Source of the DNA: Rhodocytophaga aerolata
Lineage (GTDB): Bacteria; Bacteroidota; Bacteroidia; Cytophagales; 172606-1
Assembly: GCF_030503435.1 (NCBI RefSeq)
Contig: NZ_JAUKPO010000001.1
Span: forward strand, 434,001-498,000
Direction: 5' to 3'
DNA: 64,000 nt
In this document: in pieces, positions 36,056 through 45,548 of the stretch
Numbering within the stretch: the first letter of the stretch is position 1
Layout of the letters: the number at the start of each line of letters is the position of its first letter
The notes under the pieces: generated by a model
The model's input: only the letters and a program-made list of their open reading frames with translations
Database searches by the model: none
What the model was told of the DNA's origin: nothing
Made by a program: the position numbers and the translations under genes

Positions 36056-38813
36056 ATTCCTGCGGGGAATATTTCTGGTTCCTGTACTCCAGGGGAGAAA
36101 GTCCATACCTGGCTTTGAAGGCAGTGGAGAAGTAGGCAGGAGAAGAGAAGCCTACCTCATAGGCAATATCGGCTACCGATACCCCTGGTTGCTGGAGGCT
36201 ATGGCAAGCTTTGTTGAGGCGGATGGATTGTATGTAGTCGTTTATGGTAACCCCCAGCAGTGCTTTTACTTTCCGGTAGAGCTGAACTCTAGATAAGCCT
36301 AGTTCTTTACACAGACAGTCTACTGTTAAGGAAGGATCAGCAATTCTAGAATCTATAATAGCTTTAAAATCGGTTACAAATTTTTTGTCTACTTTACTGA
36401 GTCTGCTGCCAGCTTTAGAAGTAGGTATTATTTCGCCGGTATAATGATTTTTCAAGATGGCCCGGTTACTTAGCAAACTTCGAATATTTTCCTGCAAAAA
36501 CTGTAGATTAAAGGGCTTGGTCAGGTATAGGTCTGCGCCGGTTTGTATTCCTTCTATCTGCTGTTCTACGGTAGTTTTAGCTGTTAACAATATAATGGGG
36601 ATATGGGAAGTCCGGATGTCTGTTTTTAGGGTTGAGGTTATTTTCAACCCATCCGTATCCGGAAGCATAATATCACAGATAATCAGGTCGGGAATTTGCT
36701 CAAAGGCCTCTTTCATGCCTGCGTTGCCATCTGTAGCCGTGGTTATCTGAAAAGTTGACTGGAGCTTTTCTTTCAGGAAAACTTGGAGGTCTTCATTATC
36801 TTCTATAATTAAAATCGTTTGTTCTAAGAAAGCAGGAATATTCTGCGCTGTTTCTAGGGTGGTAGCTTCGGTGTGTTGCAAAGCAAAATGCTCCGATAAT
36901 ACGCTTTCTGGTTTTTCTGCTGAAAGAGCTTCTCCGGTGAAATGGGTTTTGCCTAATGGCAGTTCTATGGTAAACACCGTTCCTTTGTACTTCTCACTTT
37001 TCACAGTTATTTTTCCCTGATGCAGTTCTACTAACTCCTGCGAAAGTGGCAAACCCAAGCCAGTTCCTTTGGCCGAAGCGTTACTGCCCTGATAGAACAT
37101 TTCAAATGCACTGGCTGCCTCTTCTTCCGACATTCCTACGCCTGTATCTTCCACCTTCAGAATAGCCTTTTCTCCGCTGGCATCTTGTTCGATATATACA
37201 TAAATGCGGCCTTTGTCCAAGGTAAATTTAAAGGCATTGGATAAGAGATTAAACAAAACGGTATCCATCATGTCTACATCTATCCAGGCAGGCAGGGAGC
37301 TTAGCTTAGTAATTAATTGAAAATCGATGCTGCGTTTTTTAGCCACTATTTCAAAGGGCAGCATGGTTTCCTGTACCAGGGCAATCAGGTCGGTCTGCGT
37401 AGCTTTTACCATAATTTTTCCGCTTTCAATCTTGCGGAAATCCATTAGCTGGTTTACCAGCCGGAGCAGGCGGAGGGCATTTTTATGAATAAGCAGCAGG
37501 TCTTTTTTTACCATACTTGCCTGGTTTTTTTTGGCGGCTACAATTTCTTCAATGGGTGCCAGAATGAGGGTTAAAGGTGTCCGGAACTCGTGAGAGATAT
37601 TGGTAAAGAACCGGAATTTAGATTCGGTGGCTTCCTGGGCTTTCTCTGCCATCTCCTGCACCTTGTTGCGCTGCTCTAAAATTTCTGCATTTTTGGCTTT
37701 CAGCTCCCGGTTTATTTTTTTGTTTTCTGTTAAGGAATATAGCGCCAACGACCCGGCAACAATGGTTACCAGCAGCAAGCCCGACATGCCATACAGAAAC
37801 ATTTGCTGATTCTGGTATATCTTAAGCTGGTCGTCAATTTTTCGTTGCTGGGTTTCTATATCTTCTTGCTGCAGGAGAATTTTATCCGTCTGCTGTTTCA
37901 TCATATGCACATTCGAGGAATCTATTACAGCCGTTTGCAGAATGGTTTCTTTGTCGTAGCTGTCTTTTTTAAGAATCTTCATGGCTGTCCGGATAGCCTC
38001 TTCGCCACCTGGCGAATAGAGTATGGTAGCTTTAAAGATGCTATCACTTACCATCTGCAGCCCTCCCGTTTTTCCGGCCAAGCCATCAATCCCAACAAAC
38101 TTCACCTTGCCCAGCAGTCCTTTTTCTTTGCATACTTCGTAGGCGCTTACTGTCATCCGGTCGTTGTGCCCAAATATCAGATCTACATCGCGGTGCTGAT
38201 CGATGATTTGTAATAAGGCAGGTCTGGCATATTGTTTTTCCCACTCCCCGTTGATGGTTACTACCTTTATGTCTGGGGAAGAGGCTACCTGATCCATGAA
38301 AGCCTGGTGGCGGTCCATGGCTGGGGAGGATTTTGGCGAACCAGTTATTTCAATTACTTTTCCTTTTCCTTTTAACAGCATTTGAATATACTGGCCGGCC
38401 AGCTTACCTACTTCTCCATTATTCCCCCCAACAAATGCCGAATAGAGGGGAGAAGAAATACGGCGGTCTACTACCACTACCGGAATACCCATGCGGTAAA
38501 CTTCCTCTACTACCGGGGTAATGGGCTGGTCTTCATTGGGAGATACAATCAGCAGATCAATATCCGAATTTGCTAACTCCCGTATCTGTTCTATCTGTTT
38601 CTGATTATCGTACTTGGCATCTCTGTACAACAATTCTACATTCGAATGGAAAGCTAATTCCCGTTGCATCCCGTTAAGCATCGCTCTACGCCATTCGTCG
38701 CCGCCAGTACATTGAGAAAAGCCAATAGTAAATTCTGCAGCAGGCTTTTGATCACAACCTGCCAGTATATGAGAAATAACTAGTACAAGAACTAAACAAA
38801 AACGGCCAAACAT
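36054..38813 (-). CDS. Hybrid two-component sensor/regulator with periplasmic-binding domain (BT1754-like)
   Basis: A 919-residue one-protein phosphorelay. Order: signal with LAGC at residue 20 (possible lipid-cysteine); periplasmic-binding-protein type 1 sugar domain at ~28-290 (FTIGFSQCTGGDEWR, DLIFGHNDRM); transmembrane segment at ~338-360; HisKA with H408 in NISHEFRTPL; HATPase with N526, DTGVG and GLGLPLS at ~510-620; receiver at ~665-780 with D714 (ICDIMLPD); and an AraC DNA-binding domain at ~815-919 (DIAYEVGFSSPAYFSTAF). This architecture is that of the Bacteroides fructose sensor BT1754, which binds fructose directly and turns on the levan locus. It lies upstream of and in line with the fructan operon, with its own promoter region. 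Confidence 0.93.
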   Translation of the reverse strand: MFGRFCLVLVLVISHILAGCDQKPAAEFTIGFSQCTGGDEWRRAMLNGMQRELAFHSNVELLYRDAKYDNQKQIEQIRELANSDIDLLIVSPNEDQPITPVVEEVYRMGIPVVVVDRRISSPLYSAFVGGNNGEVGKLAGQYIQMLLKGKGKVIEITGSPKSSPAMDRHQAFMDQVASSPDIKVVTINGEWEKQYARPALLQIIDQHRDVDLIFGHNDRMTVSAYEVCKEKGLLGKVKFVGIDGLAGKTGGLQMVSDSIFKATILYSPGGEEAIRTAMKILKKDSYDKETILQTAVIDSSNVHMMKQQTDKILLQQEDIETQQRKIDDQLKIYQNQQMFLYGMSGLLLVTIVAGSLALYSLTENKKINRELKAKNAEILEQRNKVQEMAEKAQEATESKFRFFTNISHEFRTPLTLILAPIEEIVAAKKNQASMVKKDLLLIHKNALRLLRLVNQLMDFRKIESGKIMVKATQTDLIALVQETMLPFEIVAKKRSIDFQLITKLSSLPAWIDVDMMDTVLFNLLSNAFKFTLDKGRIYVYIEQDASGEKAILKVEDTGVGMSEEEAASAFEMFYQGSNASAKGTGLGLPLSQELVELHQGKITVKSEKYKGTVFTIELPLGKTHFTGEALSAEKPESVLSEHFALQHTEATTLETAQNIPAFLEQTILIIEDNEDLQVFLKEKLQSTFQITTATDGNAGMKEAFEQIPDLIICDIMLPDTDGLKITSTLKTDIRTSHIPIILLTAKTTVEQQIEGIQTGADLYLTKPFNLQFLQENIRSLLSNRAILKNHYTGEIIPTSKAGSRLSKVDKKFVTDFKAIIDSRIADPSLTVDCLCKELGLSRVQLYRKVKALLGVTINDYIQSIRLNKACHSLQQPGVSVADIAYEVGFSSPAYFSTAFKARYGLSPLEYRNQKYSPQE

Positions 38814-39730
38814 CTATATCAGCTAAAGTTATTCAAAAGCCTGGCTTCCGTTGCAAGCAGTTACGATGCAGGAAAGTAACTAAACTATCTATTAAAGATA
38901 CCTTAAGTCCTGGTAAGAAAATATAAGAAGGAAAGATTTTATATAAAATACCTATCGGGAATAGAATATCCGGATGGCTGGTATGTATAGGCTTTTCGGG
39001 CTGGTTAGATAGGTAAATTCAATAAAATTTCATAGCAAACTCAATTTTTATATTTGTAAAATATTCAATTTTTATTACATGTAAACATATGATATACTTT
39101 TTACAAACAAATCATACCAATAACGTAAAATTCAGCATTTAACTACTTATGTAATTTTACTATACTCAGTATAAAGATGATTATTATGTATAATATATGG
39201 TAATTTTTTTTAAATATTAATACATATCTTACATAGAATGCATATTTTTTGATGCATGACTCAAGGCAATACATAATCTATAAATTATACTATACTCTTA
39301 AAACTAATTCTTTTTTATAGTAATATAAATTTATTAATCTCATCATTTTTAGCAACAACTTAAAACAATACGTATATAATATTATAATAGTACAAAAACC
39401 TATCTAACTTCTTATATTTTTCTAAGCCATAATTGCAATATATAAATAACACAAAGTTTAAATATTACTAATCAGATTTAGCAATTATCCGTCCTGAAGT
39501 TAATTTTATTGACTAAAACCGTCCTAATCCATTAGCAATAACCTTGATATAGTTATATTTTTCACCGAACCAATAGTGGGATTGTACCGTGTGAAGAGGT
39601 AACTTTGTTTATAATTAATTCAATTTCAGTATAACTAACTAATTAATTAACAAATTAAATATTTCTAATAAGAGGGGGTAATTACTAGGATGCTCGTTGT
39701 ATCCACCAATTGAACCAACTACCTAAACCT
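38814..39730. other. Very AT-rich intergenic region
   Basis: About 0.9 kb without a credible ORF. The proximal part should hold the hybrid-sensor promoter (TAACTTTA on the minus strand just upstream of the gene). A TAACTTTG box at 39600-39607 on the plus strand may serve the gene at 39731. A tiny ORF at 39690-39713 (MLVVSTN) follows a purine run AGAGGGGG and could be a leader, but it is too short to judge. Confidence 0.4.
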
Positions 39731-40309
39731 ATGAACGCAACTAAAATAAATCAACCTATAGATACTCCATACTTTACCAATGCTGAACCAAAGACCTTAC
39801 ATAGTCTTTCTGGAAAATCTGACACACAACCAGCACCGCTGCAATGGGTTAAACATACGCTACATAAAGTACTACGGGCAGTGTACCATATGTTACATAG
39901 CAGCCTTGCAAAACTGGTAACGGTTAACCAAGATGGGCAACAGGTATTGGTTGATATCATAAGTCCAGAAGGCTCTTCCTTGCCCAGATACTCTTTTTCC
40001 GGAACAGCACAGGTATTATACATGCTACCAGTCAATTCAGCTACGAAAAGCGCAAGAACTGTCCCTTTTAAAGCCATTGTTAAGCCTCTGGAAGAAAACT
40101 GCTATGAGTTGATCATTGAAGGAGGCCGGCAGAAAAAAGAACCGTTGGCAATCAACATTTATGGGGAGACAAACACCCTGCTCTATAGTGAGAAAATTAT
40201 GTACAATGGCCACTTTAGCCGCCTTTACGACTTAAAATGGCCTCATCTACCAAATATTTCTTTCGAGGTGATCAGCAGATATGGAGCATGCAAAGCTGAA
40301 ATTATCTGA
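39731..40309 (+). CDS. Hypothetical protein with C-terminal beta-domain
   Basis: A 192-residue protein that I do not recognise by function. I use ATG 39731 instead of TTG 39710. The first ~90 residues are polar with a short amphipathic stretch (VKHTLHKVLRAVYHMLHSSLAKL), and there is no signal peptide at the start. The last ~90 residues, with FKAIVKPLEENCYELIIEGG, LAINIYGETNTLLYSEKI, NGHFSRLYDLKWP and SFEVISRYGACKAEI, recall small Cytophagales beta-sandwich proteins related to secretion-type C-terminal domains. No enzyme motif is seen. A 35-codon membrane ORF follows 57 bp later on the same strand. Confidence 0.7.
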   Translation: MNATKINQPIDTPYFTNAEPKTLHSLSGKSDTQPAPLQWVKHTLHKVLRAVYHMLHSSLAKLVTVNQDGQQVLVDIISPEGSSLPRYSFSGTAQVLYMLPVNSATKSARTVPFKAIVKPLEENCYELIIEGGRQKKEPLAINIYGETNTLLYSEKIMYNGHFSRLYDLKWPHLPNISFEVISRYGACKAEII

Positions 40310-40366
40310 TTACCGAAAATCTGTTTCATTCAATAATTTAATTCAATAAACTAAGCTCTTAATTTT

Positions 40367-40474
40367 ATGGAAGCCATATTCAGTATCCTTTTTATCATTG
40401 TGTCCGTTGGTGCCCTGGATGCCCTAACCTATAAGTCACTCGACCATTTGTTCAAAACAAAGAACAAGTCCTAG
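40367..40474 (+). CDS. Small membrane peptide (35 aa), hypothetical
   Basis: ATG 40367 opens 35 codons to a TAG. Residues 4-20 are hydrophobic (IFSILFIIVSVGALDAL), giving one membrane span, followed by a basic tail (KTKNKS). It follows the hypothetical gene at 39731 by 57 bp on the same strand. A short ORF with a coherent span could be real or chance; there is no clear ribosome site (AATTTT precedes it). Confidence 0.4.
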   Translation: MEAIFSILFIIVSVGALDALTYKSLDHLFKTKNKS

Positions 40475-40956
40475 TCTACAGGCTTTCTGCATTTTCAGTT
40501 TCATTCACCGACTAATCTCATTTCAACAAAAGTATCTCACCTTTCACAGAGGTACTCCAACAAATACATCATTTAAAACCTGATACAGGCGTTATCAGCC
40601 CTGGAAGTACCTGGGGCTGTACAAAACCTGTGTGCCAGATTTTTAACGGAGCCTGCATATTCAGGCCGCTGGCACAAAAGCAAATCCCAGCCAACGCATC
40701 TACCCAGATGCGCTGGGGATTTGTACAGGAGACTTAGTATAGCCTTTCAGTTCTACTTGCGGGTACACGAAGTAATAGGCACAGCATAGACTATTACAAA
40801 CGGTATACTCTAAGGCCCTGCCAGTAGAATAGTATGAAAGGCCTACACCTAACGGATAAACGCTATCTCCATAGCTTCTCATCCTCTTATTACCCGGACA
40901 TTCAGCTTTACCGGTTTCATCAGTTCCTCCACCCTTTACTATTTCTCGTACAGAAT
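40475..40956. other. Intergenic region with multiple hairpins
   Basis: About 480 bp before the YbjJ-type transporter. It contains four consecutive inverted-repeat elements between 40531 and 40722 and no supported gene. The in-frame ATG at 40834 would extend the transporter by 41 residues, but they do not look like transporter sequence. Confidence 0.5.
40531..40722. ncRNA. Four-hairpin block, possible structured RNA or attenuator
   Basis: Stems seen in order: AGTATCTC/GAGGTACT (40531-40556, one G-U pair); CAGCCC/GGGCTG (40596-40619); TGTGCCAG/CTGGCACA (40631-40676) with inner GCCTG/CAGGC; AAATCCCAG/CTGGGGATTT with inner CGCATCT/AGATGCG (40682-40722). The last resembles a terminator stem but has only short U-runs. 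The close packing of stems is unusual in this AT-rich DNA. No known riboswitch family is recognised. Confidence 0.4.
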
Positions 40957-42120
40957 ATGTTATCAAAACTTAGTATATTCCCTTCTCCGCGAAGGGTAAT
41001 CCGCTTAACCATCGGTACCTTTTTCTTTCTGCAGGGCCTATGTTTTTCTTCCTGGGCAAGCCGCATTCCTACCATCGGGCACCAACTAGGTCTCAGTCAT
41101 GGAAAACTAGGCGCGGTGCTTTTTGCCTTGCCCATAGGGTTAATTACTAGCCTGCCTCTGTCGGGCTGGCTCATTAGCCGGTATGGAAGCCGACAGGTAC
41201 TTATTGTATCTGCCATTCTATATGCATCCTTTTTGCCGTTAATTGGCTTAACCGCCGAAGCCTGGCAATTGATGGCTATGTTATTTTTGCTGGGGCTTTC
41301 CGGAAACGTATCGAATATTGCCATGAATACGCAAGCCGTACATGTAGAAGCCTGGTATGGCCGCTCCATTATGGCTTCTCTGCATGGATTGAACAGCTTA
41401 GCCGGATTTGCAGGAGCTGCTATCGGAATGTATTGCGTTTCTCTTCATCTGTCACCGTTTGTTCATTTCAGCCTGATATGCGCTCTTGCTTACATGTCTA
41501 TTGCCTTCCTGTACAGGTATGTTCTGCCGTTCAAAGAAAAGGTAAAACCAGCCAAACCTACGTTTAGTTTTGCCCTACCGGAAGGAAGATTAACCTTGCT
41601 TGGCCTCATTGTATTTTGCGGAATGGTCTGTGAGGGTACCTTATTTGACTGGAGCGGCATTTATTTTATGGAAGTAGTGAAAGCACCTGTTGACCTGACT
41701 TCGGTAGGCTATCTGGCTTTTATGTACGCAATGGCCTTTGGCCGCTTCGTAGGAGACTGGCTTTCTTCCCGCTTTGGCACCAAACAAGTAATCCGGGTGA
41801 ATGGCCTGCTCATTGGTATCGGGCTGACTACGGCTATTGTACTGCCCTATGTATCTACGGCTACCGTGGGTTTTCTATTGGCAGGTGCCGGCGTATCAAC
41901 CATTGTGCCGCTAATCTATGGCTCTATCGGAAAACAAACGAATGGTACGGCTTCTAATGCGTTAGCCGCCGTAGCCTCTATGGGATATATTGGTTTCTTG
42001 CTGGGCCCTCCCATAATTGGAATGCTTGCAGAAATAATTAATCTACAATGGGCATTTGCTTTTGTCGCTTTGCTTGGCATGCTAGCTGCCGTACTGATTA
42101 GCAAAGTAAAATTTGAATAG
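40957..42120 (+). CDS. MFS transporter, YbjJ-like
   Basis: A 387-residue membrane protein with 12 predicted spans. ATG 40957 begins a basic segment leading straight into TM1 (VIRLTIGTFFFLQGLCFSSW), which is the normal start of YbjJ/FucP-type MFS proteins. Signature ASRIPTIGHQLGLSHGKLG follows TM1, and the TM2-TM3 loop has LISRYGSRQVL. Later AMAFGRFVGDWLSSRFGTKQV is the second-half motif. The substrate of YbjJ-like proteins is not settled; some relatives carry sugars or metabolites. It has its own terminator at 42157 and stands alone on its strand. The four-hairpin block just upstream may influence expression. Confidence 0.85.
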   Translation: MLSKLSIFPSPRRVIRLTIGTFFFLQGLCFSSWASRIPTIGHQLGLSHGKLGAVLFALPIGLITSLPLSGWLISRYGSRQVLIVSAILYASFLPLIGLTAEAWQLMAMLFLLGLSGNVSNIAMNTQAVHVEAWYGRSIMASLHGLNSLAGFAGAAIGMYCVSLHLSPFVHFSLICALAYMSIAFLYRYVLPFKEKVKPAKPTFSFALPEGRLTLLGLIVFCGMVCEGTLFDWSGIYFMEVVKAPVDLTSVGYLAFMYAMAFGRFVGDWLSSRFGTKQVIRVNGLLIGIGLTTAIVLPYVSTATVGFLLAGAGVSTIVPLIYGSIGKQTNGTASNALAAVASMGYIGFLLGPPIIGMLAEIINLQWAFAFVALLGMLAAVLISKVKFE

Positions 42121-42669
42121 TTTGAATACCTCTCCGCAAGTATGTGCCTGTATCTGCCTCCATCAACAAACCGGTCTTGTTGATGGAGGATTTTTACTAA
42201 GGGCTACTTGATGTTTCATCTTTCTACCAGTATACTTCTTCACATCTTACTCGCCTTCTGTCACCCCGTTTGCTCCTGCATTGTGCTAATTTCTGCTTTA
42301 ATTAAGAGCCAGATATAGGCCCTGTTCTGTTAAAAAGCTAAGTATATGCAGCGGCTGATGGCCGTTACACTAGCGTAGTTCCTCTTACTTTTACTAATGC
42401 CAGACTTACCGCTAGCTATAAGTATATATCCTTAGTAATTTACTACCCAACATTTTACGGCTATTCTGCTATACATTTATTAATTTTGCCTGCAACTTAA
42501 AGAGTTACTATTTAAAATCTTCTTGAGAGAATAGTATCTTTAGCATTTCACCTGAATTAGCAGTAACTTATTTAATTCTGTTATCGCCCTTGAAACGTAC
42601 TTTCAGGTTACCCAGCTATGGTGAGTTGTCGGTATACTAATGAATAGCTTCTTATGACTTGCATAGTTT
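42121..42669. other. Intergenic region before TPR kinase
   Basis: After the strong terminator at 42157-42195 there are about 470 bp of AT-rich sequence with no supported ORF; it likely carries the promoter of the TPR histidine kinase. Confidence 0.4.
42157..42195 (+). terminator. Strong rho-independent-type terminator
   Basis: CCTCCATCAACAA and TTGTTGATGGAGG form a perfect 13-bp stem with a 7-base loop, followed by A and TTTTT. It begins 37 bp after the MFS stop. Confidence 0.9.
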
Positions 42670-44850
42670 ATGTGGATAAAGCAGTTCTACAGCCGGATTT
42701 TTCTTATGTTACTGGTACAACCTGTATGGGCCAGGTGGCAAAACAGGATACAGCCTTTGCAGATTGGTCGTATGCATGTGATATGTATGGTTGGGTTGTT
42801 GTTTATTTCGGTAGCTAGCTTAGCACAGAACCAACCGGGTAGCGGGCAAAAAACAGGCACCCAACGTCCGGATACAAATCAGGTGAATGAATTAAACCGG
42901 TTAGCCAGAATTTATCAATGGAAGGCGCCGGAGAAATCAAAAGACTATGCCAGGGAAGCGTATCTCCTGGCAACCAGAATCAATTATGCCAAAGGAGCTT
43001 CCTATGCCTTATGGAAACTAGGCAGCCTTCACGAATTGCAGGGGAATTACAACAAAGCCCTGTATTATTTTTTAGAATCTATCCGGGTACATCCTCCTCA
43101 AGAAAATACCACCGCAAAAGCACATGCGTTTGGCAGTATAGCTAACTTATATACCAGCCTGGGGCAATACAAGCAGGCAGAAACCTATCTTACCGAATCG
43201 TTTTCCATTTTCAAGAACCTCTCTCATCCCCTGGGAATAGCCATTTCGCACAGGCGACTGGGATTTTTACACTTCAATCAGAATCAGCTTCAACAAGGAA
43301 TGCAACACTTTTTGCGTTCGCTTACCTTAATGCAGGAGTTGCAAGATACGGTAGGTATCGGGTATGCACGGGCGAGTATGGGACAGGTTTACTTCCAGGA
43401 AAAAAAGTATACGCAAGCTCTGGAAGAATATACCCAGGCAGTAACTTTACAAGAGAAAACAGAAAATTTTGCTGAAAAAGCGTATTTGCTGATCTATATA
43501 GGTAAAATATACACGCAAACCGGCGAGTATGCAAAGGCAATTGAAAGTTGTACGCAGGCCCTTACCTTAGCTAAAGAACTGAATTTTAAGCCTGCTTTGC
43601 AGGAAAGTTATAAAAGTTTAGCTGCCATCTATAAAGCCCAGGGTAACTTAAAGCAAGCCCTTTATTGTTATGATCAGTTTCTGGTTTTACACAATGAGCT
43701 GTTAAGTGACGAAACCATGGAAAACATAGCTGACTTACAAATTCAGTATCAAACCTTTGAGAAAGAACAAGAGATAGAATTGTTGAAAAAAGAGAAGGAA
43801 ATACAATCGCTGAAAATTACTGAAAGCACCCATATTGTATACTTTTTTGCCGCTATTCTGCTGCTGCTGTTAGTGGTTTGCGGGTTACTCTACAGCCGGA
43901 TTACCTTGAAGAAAAAAGCAAATCTTATTCTGCGGACACAAAACGAAGCTATCGGGTATCAGAAAAATAAAATTGAGCAGCAAAACAAGCTGTTAAAAGA
44001 GGCAAACAAAGTTATTGAAGATCAGAATCAGTTGCTAGAGCTGGACAAGATAGAATTGGAGGAGAAGGTAAAGGAGAAAACAATGGCATTGATGGAGGCA
44101 TACACGCATTTATTGCAGGCAACGGAAGAAATGGATATCCTCGTCTATAAATCTTCGCATGATCTACGCGGACCGCTGGCAACAATACTTGGTCTTTGTA
44201 ACATAGCTTTCATTGATGTTAAAGAAAAAACGGCCCTTACCTATTTCAACTTACTGGCAAAAAATGCCACCCGGATGGATGCGTTGTTGCATCGGCTTCT
44301 AAAGGTAAACCATGTAAAACATGCTGAAATACATAGCACTTTGTTACAACCTACTCAGCTCATTTCAGATGCCATAGCCGCTGTTGCCACTACGGACGGG
44401 TATGCAGCTATGCAATTTTATATAGAGTCAGAACCTGAGTTAAACCTGTATTCTGATCCGGATTTAGTAAAAACAGTGCTAGAAAACCTGCTGCAGAACT
44501 CCATTCACTACCGTTCGCTAACGGTAGATAACCCGCCCAGTGTATGGCTAAAAGCAGAAAGGTATGGAAATGCTGTACGATTTATGATCAGCGATAACGG
44601 AATTGGTATTGAGAAAGAATATGTCTCTAAGTTATTTACCTTATTTTCCAAAGTCTCTTCCCGGTCTCAGGGTTCAGGCCTAGGTCTTTATATAGCCAAA
44701 GCAGCTGTTTCCAGGGTGCAGGGGAGTATCCGGTATTGCAGTGAACTAACGGAGGCCACTACTTTTGAAGTGATCATCCCAAACCTGAACAACAAACCTG
44801 TTTTTCATCCGTTGCCGATGAAAAAAGAGATTAGTATTTACAACAGCTGA
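42670..44850 (+). CDS. TPR-containing sensor histidine kinase
   Basis: A 726-residue kinase. ATG 42670 is given; ATG 42772 (MHVICMVGLLF, ending SLAQ) gives a cleaner signal peptide and may be the true start. Residues ~60-360 are TPR repeats (for example ASYALWKLGSLHELQGNYNKAL, ASMGQVYFQEKKYTQALEEY) in the periplasm. One transmembrane span lies at ~395-415, then a coiled coil, then HisKA with H497 in YKSSHDLRGPL and an HATPase with N-box LENLLQNSI, SDNGIGI and GSGLGLYIAK. It has no receiver domain. A single-domain response regulator at 46711 could be its partner but is on the other strand 2 kb away. The signal sensed is unknown. Confidence 0.88.
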   Translation: MWIKQFYSRIFLMLLVQPVWARWQNRIQPLQIGRMHVICMVGLLFISVASLAQNQPGSGQKTGTQRPDTNQVNELNRLARIYQWKAPEKSKDYAREAYLLATRINYAKGASYALWKLGSLHELQGNYNKALYYFLESIRVHPPQENTTAKAHAFGSIANLYTSLGQYKQAETYLTESFSIFKNLSHPLGIAISHRRLGFLHFNQNQLQQGMQHFLRSLTLMQELQDTVGIGYARASMGQVYFQEKKYTQALEEYTQAVTLQEKTENFAEKAYLLIYIGKIYTQTGEYAKAIESCTQALTLAKELNFKPALQESYKSLAAIYKAQGNLKQALYCYDQFLVLHNELLSDETMENIADLQIQYQTFEKEQEIELLKKEKEIQSLKITESTHIVYFFAAILLLLLVVCGLLYSRITLKKKANLILRTQNEAIGYQKNKIEQQNKLLKEANKVIEDQNQLLELDKIELEEKVKEKTMALMEAYTHLLQATEEMDILVYKSSHDLRGPLATILGLCNIAFIDVKEKTALTYFNLLAKNATRMDALLHRLLKVNHVKHAEIHSTLLQPTQLISDAIAAVATTDGYAAMQFYIESEPELNLYSDPDLVKTVLENLLQNSIHYRSLTVDNPPSVWLKAERYGNAVRFMISDNGIGIEKEYVSKLFTLFSKVSSRSQGSGLGLYIAKAAVSRVQGSIRYCSELTEATTFEVIIPNLNNKPVFHPLPMKKEISIYNS

Positions 44851-45006
44851 TATAGCTTGCCAAGAGAGTAATTTCTGAAGAATAGCAAGACACCCGACTA
44901 TCTTAAATAGGGGTGGCTAAATGGAATCTCCTCTGAGAACTTCCAGTACAGCTACTCCAGCCAACGGCTATACAAAAGAAAGCTACCTTCTGTTTCCAGC
45001 GAGTAG

Positions 45007-45240
45007 TTAAAAAATAACCTGTTGACTTTTTGTTTGCTCTTTAAGCCGGTAACTCTGGTATAAATCTTTAATTTCTTGGGTCATTTTCCGGGCTGCCTCC
45101 ATTTGCTGGGTTTGTAAATGAAGCTTGTGTTTACAGCGGCTAGAACACGTTTTTTTGTCGGAACGGCAGGCATAAAATTCTTTTTTACAAACCGGGCAAA
45201 CCAGTGTGTTCCTTGTAGAGCGGCTATGAACAGGATTCAT
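45007..45240 (-). CDS. Small zinc-ribbon protein
   Basis: A 77-residue protein from ATG 45240 (the in-frame ATG at 45282 would add 14 residues with no clear role). It contains CPVC at ~17-20 and CSSRC at ~34-38 around KKEFYACRSDKKT, a four-cysteine zinc ribbon of the DUF2116 type. A basic helical tail follows (HLQTQQMEAARKMTQEIKDLYQSYRLKEQ). Such proteins may bind nucleic acid or partner proteins; no pathway is suggested by the neighbours. Confidence 0.65.
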   Translation of the reverse strand: MNPVHSRSTRNTLVCPVCKKEFYACRSDKKTCSSRCKHKLHLQTQQMEAARKMTQEIKDLYQSYRLKEQTKSQQVIF

Positions 45241-45327
45241 GGTACTAGATAATCTTAATGGGACTAAAAAATGAGACAGCAAAAGTAACAGGAAAATGCG
45301 GAACCTGCTATATACCTTTACCGGGAA

Positions 45328-45489
45328 TCATACATTTGTGATGGAAAAGCATTTAGTGCAGGCTGCCTGCTTGCGAACATACCCAAAAATGCTCTCTATA
45401 CAGTCTGATTCTAATTTTTTTAGCTCATAGGTACTTAGCTGCTTACCTGTATCCGGTAGAAAGTGCCTGCCTACAAACCCTCCATTCAA
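45328..45489 (-). CDS. Possible short ORF without ATG
   Basis: A minus-strand frame stays open from the end of the SDR gene to a TGA at 45328, with protein-like content (FVGRHFLPDTGKQLSTYEL, YVRKQAACTKC). The only usual start is TTG at 45489, giving 53 residues. It may be the tail of a decayed gene or chance. No family is recognised. Confidence 0.2.
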   Translation of the reverse strand: MNGGFVGRHFLPDTGKQLSTYELKKLESDCIESIFGYVRKQAACTKCFSITNV

Positions 45490-45548
45490 CAGATGGCCAG
45501 GTGCGTTAACATGTGCATTCCCTACATACCAGCCATACGATTGGAAGC

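Noticed and set aside
40590-40680. Possible tRNA in the hairpin block
   Set aside because: The stems do not form a cloverleaf; there is no T-loop or acceptor pairing.
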